A model generated the notes under the pieces. It was given only the letters and a program-made list of their open reading frames with translations, made no database searches and was not told the origin of the DNA. Below, one piece after another: positions 49,421-58,059 of a stretch of 64,000 nucleotides of DNA. Each line of letters begins with the position of its first letter. Position 1 is the first letter of the stretch. Made by a program: the position numbers and the translations under genes. Origin of the DNA: Chromatiaceae bacterium (lineage in GTDB: Bacteria; Pseudomonadota; Gammaproteobacteria; Chromatiales; Chromatiaceae); contig JALSSC010000072.1 of assembly GCA_026984455.1 (NCBI GenBank), positions 55,733-119,732 on the forward strand, written 5' to 3'.

Positions 49421-49487
49421 CGATTCCTCCCTGTGCAGCCACCCAGGTTTTCCGTAGCGACATGCAACCCCACGGGGGATCCATGCC

Positions 49488-50405
49488 ATGACCGACGAGC
49501 CCTTCGCCTCCCTGTGCAGCATCCGTGACTGGATACGCTGGGGTGCGAGCCGCTTCAGCGCCGCGGGGCTGCACTTCGGCCAGGGTACCGACAACGCCCT
49601 GGACGAGGCCGCCTGGCTGGTGCTGCACGCCCTCCATCTGCCCCAGGGACTGGATGGGGGCTGGCTCGACGCCCGCCTGACCCTGGAGGAACGCCATGGG
49701 GTGTACGCCCTCCTGGAACGGCGTCTGAAGGAGCGCATCCCGGCCGCCTATCTCACCGGCAGCACCTGGTTCGCCGGCCTGGAGTTCGAGGTGAACGAGC
49801 AGGTCCTGATTCCGCGTTCGCCCCTGGCGGAACTGATCGAGCAGGGTTTTCATCCCTGGTTCGCGGTGGACGCCATGACCTCGGCCCTGGACCTGTGTAC
49901 CGGCAGCGGCTGCATCGGCATCGCCCTGGCCCAGCACTTTCCCCATCTACGGGTGGACCTGGCCGATGTCTCCGTCCCCGCCCTGGAGGTGGCCCGCCGC
50001 AACCGCGACAGGTACGGCCTCGAGGGGCGGGTGGAGATCCTCCACTCGGACCTGTTTGAGGCCTTGGCGGGGCGGCGTTACGACCTGATCCTGTCCAATC
50101 CCCCCTACGTGGATGCCGGGGAGATGGCGGCATTGCCCGCGGAGTACCGGCACGAGCCGGCCCTGGGCCTGGCCGCGGGTGCGGATGGGCTCGATCTGGT
50201 GCGGCGGATGCTGGCCGGGGCGGGGGACCACCTGACACCTTCGGGTGTTATGATCGTCGAGGTGGGCGCCAGCGCCCGGGCCCTGACCGAGGCCTATCCG
50301 GAGATCCCCTTTCTCTGGCTGGAGTTCGAGCGGGGCGGGGAGGGCGTCTTCCTGTTGAGCGCCGAGCAGATCGAAGAATACCGGACCATCCTCAAAGCGA
50401 GGTAA
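49488..50405 (+). CDS. prmB: 50S ribosomal protein L3 glutamine methyltransferase
   Basis: The 305-residue SAM-dependent enzyme modifies Gln150 of ribosomal protein L3. LTGSTWFAGLEFEVNEQVLIPRSPLAELIE is the PrmB-type N-lobe, LDLCTGSGCIGIALAQHFP the SAM site and SNPPYVD, near residue 204, the NPPY catalytic motif. Length matches PrmB (310 in E. coli). It ends where the inverted-repeat element begins. Confidence 0.93.
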   Translation: MTDEPFASLCSIRDWIRWGASRFSAAGLHFGQGTDNALDEAAWLVLHALHLPQGLDGGWLDARLTLEERHGVYALLERRLKERIPAAYLTGSTWFAGLEFEVNEQVLIPRSPLAELIEQGFHPWFAVDAMTSALDLCTGSGCIGIALAQHFPHLRVDLADVSVPALEVARRNRDRYGLEGRVEILHSDLFEALAGRRYDLILSNPPYVDAGEMAALPAEYRHEPALGLAAGADGLDLVRRMLAGAGDHLTPSGVMIVEVGASARALTEAYPEIPFLWLEFERGGEGVFLLSAEQIEEYRTILKAR

Positions 50406-50522
50406 CTGTTCAGTCCCCCCGCCTTTTTCCCCTCACCCTGGCCCCCTGCCGGCCGCTGGCGCGGCGCAGGCAGGTCCCCCGCTGGGAGAGGGAATTCTTG
50501 TAGGGGGGGACTGAACAGTTAC
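50402..50522. mobile_element. MITE-like inverted-repeat element
   Basis: A 121-base non-coding insert between prmB and the next gene is bounded by 19-bp perfect inverted repeats. The left reads GTAACTGTTCAGTCCCCCC and the right is its exact reverse complement. The interior has a further imperfect dyad with CCCTCACCCTGG and GGGAGAGGG. The left repeat overlaps the prmB stop codon, so an insertion may have supplied it. The structure is typical of a miniature inverted-repeat element, or of a bidirectional hairpin. No other copy in this window was noticed. Confidence 0.6.
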
Positions 50523-50545
50523 ACAGCGAGAGCGGAGAACGAGCA

Positions 50546-50866
50546 ATGAGCCTGAGGCGTGCCAAGACCGCCGCGGAATATGCCGAATGGGTCCAGCAGG
50601 CCCTGTTCGAGGTGGAGGACCTGCGCAACTGCCTGGAATACGACATGGAGGAACTGGGCCGTTTCCCGGGCTACCTGGAGCCCCTGGAGGCCTCGGTCCG
50701 GGCGCTCCACGACGCCATGGTGGAGGGCCGCTACCGCTTCGGGCGCGAGGACCTGCCCTTCATGGAGATCCTGGCCCGCTATGCCGACCAGATCCCCTTT
50801 CAGGACCTGCTCAAACAGATCAACGAGACCCACCGCCATGGTCTCGACGTCGACAGCGCCGGCTGA
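50546..50866 (+). CDS. Small conserved protein upstream of hemN
   Basis: A 106-residue acidic, predominantly helical protein: MSLRRAKTAAEYAEWVQQAL, then DLRNCLEYDMEELGRFPGYLEPLE, and a C-terminal EILARYADQIPFQDLLKQIN. No signal peptide or known motif was recognised. hemN starts 18 bases after its stop, so the two are likely cotranscribed. The protein-like periodicity and coupling support a real gene. Confidence 0.6.
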   Translation: MSLRRAKTAAEYAEWVQQALFEVEDLRNCLEYDMEELGRFPGYLEPLEASVRALHDAMVEGRYRFGREDLPFMEILARYADQIPFQDLLKQINETHRHGLDVDSAG

Positions 50867-50884
50867 GACGGCCACGGAGATCCC

Positions 50885-52270
50885 ATGGACCAAAGCATCG
50901 TCTTCGACCTGGACCTGATCCACAAATACGATCGGGCCGGTCCCCGTTACACCTCCTATCCCACCGCCGTGGAGTTCCACGAGGGCTTCGGCGAGACGGC
51001 CTATCGCCGGGCCTGCGAGCGCAGCAACGCCGAGGCGCGTCCGCTGTCGCTGTATTTCCACATCCCGTTCTGCGATACGGTCTGCTTCTATTGCGCGTGC
51101 AACAAGATCGCCACCAAGGACCGCCGCCTGGCAGGGCCCTATCTGCAACACCTGGACCGGGAAATGGCCTTGCAGGCGGCGCTGTTCGATCCCGGGCGAC
51201 CCGTGGACCAGCTCCACTGGGGCGGCGGCACCCCCACCTTCATCAGCCACGACCAGATGCGTTGGCTCATGGAACGCACCCGAGAGCACTTCCGCCTGCA
51301 CGAAGACGACAGCGGTGAATACTCCATAGAGATCGACCCGCGCGAGGCCGATACCTCCACGATCCGCCTGTTGCGGGAGATCGGCTTCAACCGCATGAGC
51401 ATGGGGGTGCAGGACCTGGATGAACGGGTCCAGCGGGCGGTCAACCGCATCCAGAGCGAGGCGCGCACCCTGGAGGTCCTGGCCGCGGCGCGTGCCGAGG
51501 GCTTCCGCTCGGTGAGCATGGACCTCATCTACGGCCTGCCCTACCAGACCCTGGAGAGCTTCTCCCGCACCCTGGAGCGGATCATCGAGATCGGTCCCGA
51601 CCGGCTGTCGGTATTCAACTACGCCCACCTGCCCGAACGCTTCAAGCCCCAACGGCGGATCGATGCCGAACGCCTGCCCCCGCCCCAGGAGAAGCTGGAC
51701 ATCCTCCAGACCGCCATCGAGCGTCTGGGCGCCGCCGGTTATGTGTTCATCGGCATGGACCACTTCGCCCGCCCCGACGACGAACTGGCGGTGGCCCAGC
51801 GCAACGGCACCCTCTACCGCAACTTCCAGGGCTACAGCACCCATGCCGACTGCGACCTCATCGGCCTCGGTATCACCTCCATCGGCAAGGTGGCCGACAC
51901 CTACGCCCAGAACCTCAAGGCCCTGGAGCCCTACTATGCGCGCCTCGACGAGGGCCGCCTGCCCATATGGCGGGGGGTGGAACTGGATCGCGACGACCTC
52001 GTCCGGCGTGACCTCATCACCCGCCTGATCTGCCATTTCGAACTGCGTTTCGCCGACATCGAACGGGCCTGGGGGATCGATTTCCAAGAATATTTCTCCG
52101 CCGATCTGGAACGCCTCGGGGAGATGGCCGCGGACGGCCTGCTGACGCTGGACGACCAGGGCATCCGGGTGGCGCCCAAGGGACGCCTGCTGATCCGCAA
52201 CATCTGCATGGCCTTCGACCGCTACCGCCAGGCGGGCCAGGGCCAGACCCGGTTCTCCAAGGTCATCTGA
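50885..52270 (+). CDS. hemN: Oxygen-independent coproporphyrinogen III oxidase
   Basis: The 461-residue radical SAM enzyme decarboxylates coproporphyrinogen III in heme synthesis under low oxygen. The 4Fe-4S motif is Cys63-Cys67-Cys70 in CDTVCFYCACNK. GPRYTSYPTA precedes it; GGGTPTF and FNRMSMGVQDLDE follow, and GYSTHADCDLIGLG is present. Complete length for HemN. Anaerobic heme synthesis agrees with a sulfur oxidiser that lives at oxic-anoxic interfaces. The next gene begins two bases after its stop. Confidence 0.95.
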   Translation: MDQSIVFDLDLIHKYDRAGPRYTSYPTAVEFHEGFGETAYRRACERSNAEARPLSLYFHIPFCDTVCFYCACNKIATKDRRLAGPYLQHLDREMALQAALFDPGRPVDQLHWGGGTPTFISHDQMRWLMERTREHFRLHEDDSGEYSIEIDPREADTSTIRLLREIGFNRMSMGVQDLDERVQRAVNRIQSEARTLEVLAAARAEGFRSVSMDLIYGLPYQTLESFSRTLERIIEIGPDRLSVFNYAHLPERFKPQRRIDAERLPPPQEKLDILQTAIERLGAAGYVFIGMDHFARPDDELAVAQRNGTLYRNFQGYSTHADCDLIGLGITSIGKVADTYAQNLKALEPYYARLDEGRLPIWRGVELDRDDLVRRDLITRLICHFELRFADIERAWGIDFQEYFSADLERLGEMAADGLLTLDDQGIRVAPKGRLLIRNICMAFDRYRQAGQGQTRFSKVI

Positions 52271-52272
52271 AG

Positions 52273-53805
52273 GTGGACGTCCTGGATGAGCGCATCAGCG
52301 CGGACGTCCATGACATCCCCTTCCATTTTCGTGCCGGCGTCGCCCGGCATCCGCGGCGTGCGTTGATACGCGGCCCCCTGGGGCCCCTGAGCTTCGCCGA
52401 ACTGGACGGACAGAGTGATGCCCTGGCCGGCGCCCTCACCGCCGCCGGCCTGGAGGCCGGCGACCGGGTCGCACTCTACGCCCCCAACGGGATCGAGTTC
52501 ATCCGCGGCTACCTGGGCATCCTCAAGGCCGGCGGGGTGGTGGTCCCGCTCAATACCCTCCTCAATCCCCGCGAGCTGGCCTATATCCTGAGCGACTCGG
52601 GGGCGCGTCTGTTCCTGTTCCATCCCGCCCTGGGCGCGTCGGCCCAGGCCGCCGCCGCGGCCCTGGAGGCCCCTCCCCGGCGCCTCGACCTGAGCGCCCT
52701 GGGCGGTGGCCGGGAGGTGCCTGCCGTGGCGGTCGATCCCTGGCGCCAGCCCGCCGCCATCCTCTACACCTCCGGTACCACCGGCCGCCCCAAGGGGGCC
52801 GTGCTCACCCATGCCAACCTGGTCACCAACACCCGTTCGGTGATGGCCGCCCTGGAGCTGGAGCCCGGGCGCGACAACCTCCTGGTGGTGCTGCCCCTGT
52901 TCCACGCCTTCGCCGCCACCGTGGGCCTGCTCACCCCCCTGCTCCACGGCCTCGCCCTGACCCCGGTCCCGCGCTTCGAGCCCCGTCTGGTGGGTGAGTA
53001 CATCGAGGCCGGCGGGGCCACGGTCTTCCTGGGGGTGCCGAGCATGTACGGCCTGTTCCTGCGCCTGCCCCCCGAGGGACGCGCACAGTGGCGCCCGGTG
53101 CGTCTCTGCGTATCCGGTGGCGCGGCCCTGCCCGAGGCGGTGCGCCAGGGGTTCGAAGAGGCCTTCGCCGTCCCGATCCTGGAGGGTGACGGTCCCACCG
53201 AATGCGGTCCCGTGACCTGCGTCAATCCCCCGCGCGGGCCGCGCAAGGGGGGCTCGGTGGGACCACCCGTGCCGGGAGTGGAGATGGCGATCCATGACGA
53301 CGCGGGCCGGCCGCTGCCCGTCGGCGAGGTGGGCGAGGTCTGGGTACGCGGTCCCAGCGTGATGGCGGGGTACTGGGGCCTGCCCGAGGCCACCGCCGAG
53401 GCCTTCGCCGGGGACTGGTTCCGCACCGGTGACCTCGGCTACCGCGACGACGACGGCTGGTTCTATCTCGTGGACCGCAAGAAGGATCTGGTGATCGTCA
53501 ACGGTATGAACGTCTACCCGCGGGTGATCGAGGAGGTCCTGCACCGCCATCCGGAGATCGCCGAGGCCGCGGTAGTGGGGGAGCCCCATCCCCGTCAGGG
53601 CGAGGTCCTGGTGGCCCACGTGGTCCTGCGTTCACCGGGGGGGCTGGACGTGAAGGCGGTGCGGGCCTGGTGCCGCGAGCATCTGGGCGCCCATGAGGTG
53701 CCGCGCCGGGTGGAATTTCGCGGGGCCCTGCCGCGCAATGCGGCGGGCAAGGTGCTCAAGCGCGAACTCAGGCGGGTGGGGGAGATCGAGCGGGGGGTGC
53801 GCTGA
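52273..53805 (+). CDS. Long-chain fatty acid--CoA ligase (second copy)
   Basis: A 510-residue AMP-dependent ligase. The P-loop is AILYTSGTTGRPKGAVLTHAN. VVLPLFHAFAATVG, EGDGPTECGPVTCVNPP, and FRTGDLGYRDDDGWFYLVDRKKDLVIVNGMNVYP are conserved; the catalytic lysine is in AAGKVLKREL. GTG start, two bases after hemN. It is not close to the FadD at 37.9 kb. Substrate range is not evident; fatty acid, or aromatic acid, are both possible. Confidence 0.85.
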   Translation: MDVLDERISADVHDIPFHFRAGVARHPRRALIRGPLGPLSFAELDGQSDALAGALTAAGLEAGDRVALYAPNGIEFIRGYLGILKAGGVVVPLNTLLNPRELAYILSDSGARLFLFHPALGASAQAAAAALEAPPRRLDLSALGGGREVPAVAVDPWRQPAAILYTSGTTGRPKGAVLTHANLVTNTRSVMAALELEPGRDNLLVVLPLFHAFAATVGLLTPLLHGLALTPVPRFEPRLVGEYIEAGGATVFLGVPSMYGLFLRLPPEGRAQWRPVRLCVSGGAALPEAVRQGFEEAFAVPILEGDGPTECGPVTCVNPPRGPRKGGSVGPPVPGVEMAIHDDAGRPLPVGEVGEVWVRGPSVMAGYWGLPEATAEAFAGDWFRTGDLGYRDDDGWFYLVDRKKDLVIVNGMNVYPRVIEEVLHRHPEIAEAAVVGEPHPRQGEVLVAHVVLRSPGGLDVKAVRAWCREHLGAHEVPRRVEFRGALPRNAAGKVLKRELRRVGEIERGVR

Positions 53806-54097
53806 TGGGCTGCCAGCGCCCACGGGAATGGGCTAGAGGTTCCCTGGCTGGACGACCGTTCATTATATCGGAGGATTACTGGTGAGAAAAGGTATATTTT
53901 CATATTGTTGAAACGTATTTGTGCAGATCAAGAGGGAGTCCTTTCTCCGATATTCACCCCTGCCGTAGGGGCTATAGTTCCGATCTGGCCAAAGGACTTC
54001 AGTGCCCCGGTCCTTGCCGGGTATCAATGACTGCCCGGTCCCGCCGATACCGGGAGAGGTTCCCAAGACCGTCCACCGCAAACAGGAGTCGAAAGGT
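53806..54097. other. Intergenic region before the envelope cluster
   Basis: About 290 bases without a recognisable gene, with an AT-rich core near 53890-53925. CCCCT-GCCGT-AGGGG at about 53957-53971 is a short inverted repeat next to TATAGT. No consensus promoter was secure. Confidence 0.35.
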
Positions 54098-54712
54098 ATG
54101 CAAATGCAATTCTCCATGAAACCGCTGGCCGTGACGCTGCTGTCCGCCGGCCTCCTCGCCGGTTGCGTCAGCAATCTGCAACGGGGGCTCGATGCCGGCC
54201 GTTCCGGCAACTACCAGGCCATGCTCTCGGCCTGCGAAATGGCGGCCAAGGAATCCAATGCGGACCCCGAGGCCTTCAAGTGCATCGGTGACGCCCAGAT
54301 GCGCCTGGGCAACCGCAGCGCGGCCGAGACCGCCTATCTCACCTATCTCGACCACGTGTCCGATTCGGTGGAGGTGCGTCTGATCCTGGCCAATATGTAT
54401 CTCGCCGACGGGCGTCTGGCGGCCGCCCAGAAGCAGGCCGAGGAGGCGGTGAAATACGATCCCTCCGCCTATGAGGGCTACTACTACCTAGGGGAGATCC
54501 ACCGTACCAATGGCGCCTGCAAGGCCTCGAAGGCGGCCTATGACCGTGCCCTCGAGATCTATCCCCAGTACGACGCCGCCAAGGCGGGCCTGGAGAAGCT
54601 GGCGAAGGTCTGTCCCCCGGAGAAGAAGGTCAAGATCCACGTGAGGCCGCGGGTGCGGCACGAAAAGGTCCTGCGCGGTGGCGGTAAGGCCCTGAGGGAA
54701 GGGGAATGGTAG
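54098..54712 (+). CDS. TPR-repeat outer-membrane lipoprotein
   Basis: A 204-residue protein with signal MKPLAVTLLSAGLLAGC and a lipobox cysteine near residue 24. TPR-like helices follow: DPEAFKCIGDAQMRLGNRSAAETAYLTYLD, then VRLILANMYLADGRLAAAQKQAEEAVKYDP and YEGYYYLGEIHRTNGACKASKAAYDRALEIYPQY. The tail is basic (VKIHVRPRVRHEK). The ATG follows AAAGGT. First of eight colinear genes for exported proteins. TPR modules usually serve as protein-interaction scaffolds. Confidence 0.75.
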   Translation: MQMQFSMKPLAVTLLSAGLLAGCVSNLQRGLDAGRSGNYQAMLSACEMAAKESNADPEAFKCIGDAQMRLGNRSAAETAYLTYLDHVSDSVEVRLILANMYLADGRLAAAQKQAEEAVKYDPSAYEGYYYLGEIHRTNGACKASKAAYDRALEIYPQYDAAKAGLEKLAKVCPPEKKVKIHVRPRVRHEKVLRGGGKALREGEW

Positions 54713-55065
54713 GCCGGCGTGTTCGGTTCGGCCTGGGCCTTCTGCTGGCGGCCGCCGTCTCGCCGGCCCCGGCGGGGAACCAGCCTTTGATGGAGCAGGC
54801 GCGGCAGCGGGCCTTTCTCCTCAACCGCGCCGTGATCCAGCACTTGGCGGCCCTTCCGCGGACTACCCGCGTGCAGTTCGAGGCGCGGGTGAAACCCTTG
54901 CCCGATGGCCGTTGGCAGGTGGTGATCGACGCGGTGAACGTCCAGGGGCCGGTGGAGAACGGGCACTTCCCCTTCGCCGGCACGGCGGCCGACGCCCCCA
55001 CCGAGTACGTCACCTTCGAACAGATCCCGCAGACGGGGTCATCCGAACCACAGCAGCAGCATTGA
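54706..55065 (+). CDS. Small secreted protein
   Basis: A 119-residue product with signal MVGRRVRFGLGLLLAAAVSPAPA. The mature part contains MEQARQRAFLLNRAVIQHLAALP and FEARVKPLPDGRWQVVIDAVNVQGPVENGHFPFAG. No family was recognised. Its start overlaps the previous stop in another frame, and the next gene follows after 19 bases. Spacing and signal peptide support a real gene. Confidence 0.55.
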   Translation: MVGRRVRFGLGLLLAAAVSPAPAGNQPLMEQARQRAFLLNRAVIQHLAALPRTTRVQFEARVKPLPDGRWQVVIDAVNVQGPVENGHFPFAGTAADAPTEYVTFEQIPQTGSSEPQQQH

Positions 55066-55084
55066 TACGACAGGAGAGACAGTC

Positions 55085-55957
55085 ATGAAACGAGTCATGT
55101 TCGAGCGCGTCCTGGGCCTCGCCCTGGTCGCCCTGATCGCGGCGCCCCTGGCGGCGTCCGCGGGCAACCGCTCCCTGATGACCATCCAGAAGGCCAAGGA
55201 TCTGGCCCGTCGCGCCATCGTCGAGAGCGTGGTGGGCCTGAAGATCAAGAGCCGAGCCCTCTGGGCGAGCCAGCCGTCGGACTACTACGAGATCGAGTCC
55301 AAGGTGGCGGCGGCCATCAAGGGCATCAAGTTCGAGCGTATCCAGTACGACAAGGAGAAGGACATCGCCAAGGCCACCGCCTACATCCGCGTGGGCCAGG
55401 TGTCCAACATCATCGGCAAGCCGGTGGATTTCGGCGACATGGTGATCCGGCGCGTGGCCTTCGCCACCTCCACGCCCAAATACATGCCCGCCCTCAAGGC
55501 CCTGCGCGCGGCTGAACTCAACGCCTATGACGAGATGGCCAAGGTCATCGTCGGCCAGAAGATCAAGTCCAAGAGCCGGGTGCGCAACTTCGTGTTGCAG
55601 AACGACGAGGTGCGGACCAAGGTATTGGCCGCCATCTGGGGTGCCGAGGTCAAGGAATACGGTTGGACGGAAGACGGCAACGCCTTCGTGACCCTGCGTC
55701 TGAATGCCCGTTGGGTGCACGACATCGTCGGGCAGACCATCAAGTACACCAAGGACAACTATATCGAGGTCACGGGGTATGGTTCACCGGTGGACGACAT
55801 GAACGATACCGGCAGCGGCGCCGGGGAGAACCTGGTGCGGCGCAAGAGCACGGTGGAGGCCGCGAGCTTCGACATCCCCGCCCAGGGCGAGGTCAAGGCC
55901 GCTCCCGAGCAGGAGAATACCGGACCGGATACCGGCGGGGCCGCCCTGGTGCGCTGA
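55085..55957 (+). CDS. Secreted protein with two LPP20-like domains
   Basis: A 290-residue protein with signal peptide RVLGLALVALIAAPLAASA. Two related segments follow: residues about 35-115 with DLARRAIVESVVGLKIKS and the second near 145-225 with AYDEMAKVIVGQKIKSKSRV and AEVKEYGWTEDGNAFVTLRL. This is the LPP20/FlgP-like pattern, alpha helix then beta strands. The C-terminus is low complexity. No lipobox cysteine. MKRVMFERVLG is preceded by GGAGAGAC; Met5 is an alternative start. LPP20-like folds assemble envelope rings or surface structures. Confidence 0.68.
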   Translation: MKRVMFERVLGLALVALIAAPLAASAGNRSLMTIQKAKDLARRAIVESVVGLKIKSRALWASQPSDYYEIESKVAAAIKGIKFERIQYDKEKDIAKATAYIRVGQVSNIIGKPVDFGDMVIRRVAFATSTPKYMPALKALRAAELNAYDEMAKVIVGQKIKSKSRVRNFVLQNDEVRTKVLAAIWGAEVKEYGWTEDGNAFVTLRLNARWVHDIVGQTIKYTKDNYIEVTGYGSPVDDMNDTGSGAGENLVRRKSTVEAASFDIPAQGEVKAAPEQENTGPDTGGAALVR

Positions 55958-56052
55958 GATCTCCGCCGAGATCCCTGAAGAACAGGGGACGGAAGGCCGC
56001 GTGAAGACGTCGTCTTCCGTCCTCATCCCCCGTCTCCAGCCCGGATCCTCCC

Positions 56053-56670
56053 ATGAACAGATTGCTGACCTTCGCTCTCACCCTGTGCCTCTCCGGTCTC
56101 GCGGCGGCGGGCTGTCCCCAGGGCCAGCGTGCGCAGCTGCGGGTGGAGGTGGATGCCCGCCCCCGGGTGCTGTCCGCCACCGATGTGCGTGACCAGGCCG
56201 CCGACCTGTTCGACGATCAGGGCCTCGCCATCGTCCAACCCGATGTCGCCCAGCGTGCCCTCCTGCGCCGGCAGAAGGAGCTGATCGCCATGGGTGATGC
56301 GGTGGGGGCCCTGGAACTGGCGCGCAAACTCGGCGCCAACTGGCTGGTCAGCGTGCGGGTCAAGGGCCGTCAGCGGCCCATTCAAGGGCTCGCCGCCGGC
56401 CTGTACAACGTGGATGCCCGGGCCGTGGTGGAGATCGTCTCCGCCGATTCGGGACGCGAACTGGCCAAGGCCCGGGGCAGCCGGCGCAAGCCCGGCCTCG
56501 GCCTCGGCGCGCAGTTGCCGGCCCTGCTGGAGGCCCTGTTGCCGCGGGTGATCGACCAGGCCGTGCGGGAGGCCTGTGCCAAGGTGCCGGTCCGGCCTCA
56601 GGAGGCCGCCCCCGAGGCAGACGAGGCCATGCCGGCCGCGGGCGCCGCCTCGCCGGTGGATTCACTCTGA
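56053..56670 (+). CDS. Secreted protein of unknown family
   Basis: A 205-residue protein with signal MNRLLTFALTLCLSGLAAAGC. The Cys after LAAAG could be a weak lipobox. LRRQKELIAMGDAVGALELARKLGANWLVSVRVKGR and LYNVDARAVVEIVSADSGRELAKARG give an alpha/beta pattern reminiscent of CsgG/TolB N-terminal domains, but weak by eye. The tail is Ala/Pro-rich. It lies 95 bases after the LPP20-like gene and 21 before the next, same strand. Confidence 0.55.
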   Translation: MNRLLTFALTLCLSGLAAAGCPQGQRAQLRVEVDARPRVLSATDVRDQAADLFDDQGLAIVQPDVAQRALLRRQKELIAMGDAVGALELARKLGANWLVSVRVKGRQRPIQGLAAGLYNVDARAVVEIVSADSGRELAKARGSRRKPGLGLGAQLPALLEALLPRVIDQAVREACAKVPVRPQEAAPEADEAMPAAGAASPVDSL

Positions 56671-56691
56671 CCCTTTCAGGAAACCCACTCC

Positions 56692-58056
56692 ATGCGTACT
56701 CATCGGTGGCTCTCTCTTCTCCTGGCCCTGCTGCTCGCGGGCCTTCAGCCCATGGCGGCGGCGGAATCCGACGACCATCCCATCATGACCGTGGTGGCGG
56801 AGGGACTGTCGGACGCCAACTTCTACAAGGACCGGCGGGTGGCCTACGACGAGGCCCTGAAGGACGCCAAGCGCCAGGTCCTGGACAAGGCGGTGGGCGC
56901 CTTCGTGGACTCCCGTACCCGGATCGAGAACTACCAGCTCATCTCCGACACCCTGGAGACCCGCTATCAGGGCTTCATCAAGCGCCTGGTCAAGGTGGTG
57001 GACGGTGGTCCCCAGCCCGATGGTTTCTATCACGTCTGGATCAAGGCGGAGGTCTACACCCAACCCCTGGCCAAGAGCATGGCCAAGTTCACCAAGGCCG
57101 AGCGTCGGCGACTCATCCGCGCCCACGGTAACCCCACCTTCGCGGTCAAGATCGACGTGATCTCCGACGAGAATGACCGCATCATCCAGCGTTGCGACGT
57201 GTGCGAGACCGAGATCGCCGACCGCCTCACGCGCTTCGGTTTCAAGCTGGTGGACTGGGACTGGGCCCAGGAGCAGTTGCGTAAGCGCAAGGAACTCATG
57301 CGTATCGAACAGGGTGATCTGGAGGCCGCCCGCTATGGAGTGGGCAAGCAGCCGGTGGACATCATCGTCACCGGCCAGGTGAAGTTGCACCGCAATGCAC
57401 CCGTGGAAGTGGCGGGGATGCGGGTACGCACCGTCTCCCTCACCAGTTGGGCGGTCAAGGCCATCGCCACCCAGACCAGCGAGGTGATCTTCAGCCGCAA
57501 CTTCCGGCCCCACCGCAAGGCCTTCAACGACGAGGACCAGGCGATCCTGGCCGTGGGGCGCATGGCCGGGCGGCTGTTCTCCAAGGAGGTGTTCAAGGAC
57601 TACGTGGCGGCGCCCACCCGCACCCTGACCCTTTCCATCTTCGGCCTCTCCAAACGCCGTATCGCCCAGGACCTGAAACGCGACATGCTCGCCGCCCGCT
57701 CCATCGTGGGGGCGCGCTTCAAGGACTACATCCGGGGCGCCGAGGCCGTGTTCGAGGTGGACTACGTGGGCACCCGCGAGGAGTTCGCCGACTTTCTCGA
57801 GGGTGAGATGCTCACCGCCCTGAACCGGAAGTACGGCCGGGGAACCTTCGCCATCATCCGCGAGAGCGGCGATCTGGTGGAGGTGAAGGTGATGAAGCCC
57901 GAGAACGTCACCCGCGAACGCATCAACCAGGGACCGACCCTGGCCATGGCCGTGGCCACGCCCGAACGGGCCAAGCAGGTCATCAAGTCCCAGGAGACAC
58001 TGGCCAAGGTGGCGGCCTACAACGACGATCTGCCCAATCAACTCGACGATCTCTGA
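56692..58056 (+). CDS. FlgT/CsgG-like secreted protein
   Basis: A 454-residue secreted protein with signal LSLLLALLLAGLQPMAAA. Residues about 45-125, with AYDEALKDAKRQVLDKAVGAFVDSRTRIENYQ and GFYHVWIKAEVY, resemble the FlgT N-terminal/LPP20-like domain. A middle region about 150-320 with FAVKIDVISDENDRII and VDIIVTGQVKLHRNAP resembles the CsgG/TolB-like fold. The C-terminal part is not recognised. FlgT is part of the H-ring around the flagellar motor in Vibrio, but no flagellar genes are in view. The gene ends three bases before the CsgG-like gene. Confidence 0.65.
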   Translation: MRTHRWLSLLLALLLAGLQPMAAAESDDHPIMTVVAEGLSDANFYKDRRVAYDEALKDAKRQVLDKAVGAFVDSRTRIENYQLISDTLETRYQGFIKRLVKVVDGGPQPDGFYHVWIKAEVYTQPLAKSMAKFTKAERRRLIRAHGNPTFAVKIDVISDENDRIIQRCDVCETEIADRLTRFGFKLVDWDWAQEQLRKRKELMRIEQGDLEAARYGVGKQPVDIIVTGQVKLHRNAPVEVAGMRVRTVSLTSWAVKAIATQTSEVIFSRNFRPHRKAFNDEDQAILAVGRMAGRLFSKEVFKDYVAAPTRTLTLSIFGLSKRRIAQDLKRDMLAARSIVGARFKDYIRGAEAVFEVDYVGTREEFADFLEGEMLTALNRKYGRGTFAIIRESGDLVEVKVMKPENVTRERINQGPTLAMAVATPERAKQVIKSQETLAKVAAYNDDLPNQLDDL

Positions 58057-58059
58057 ACC

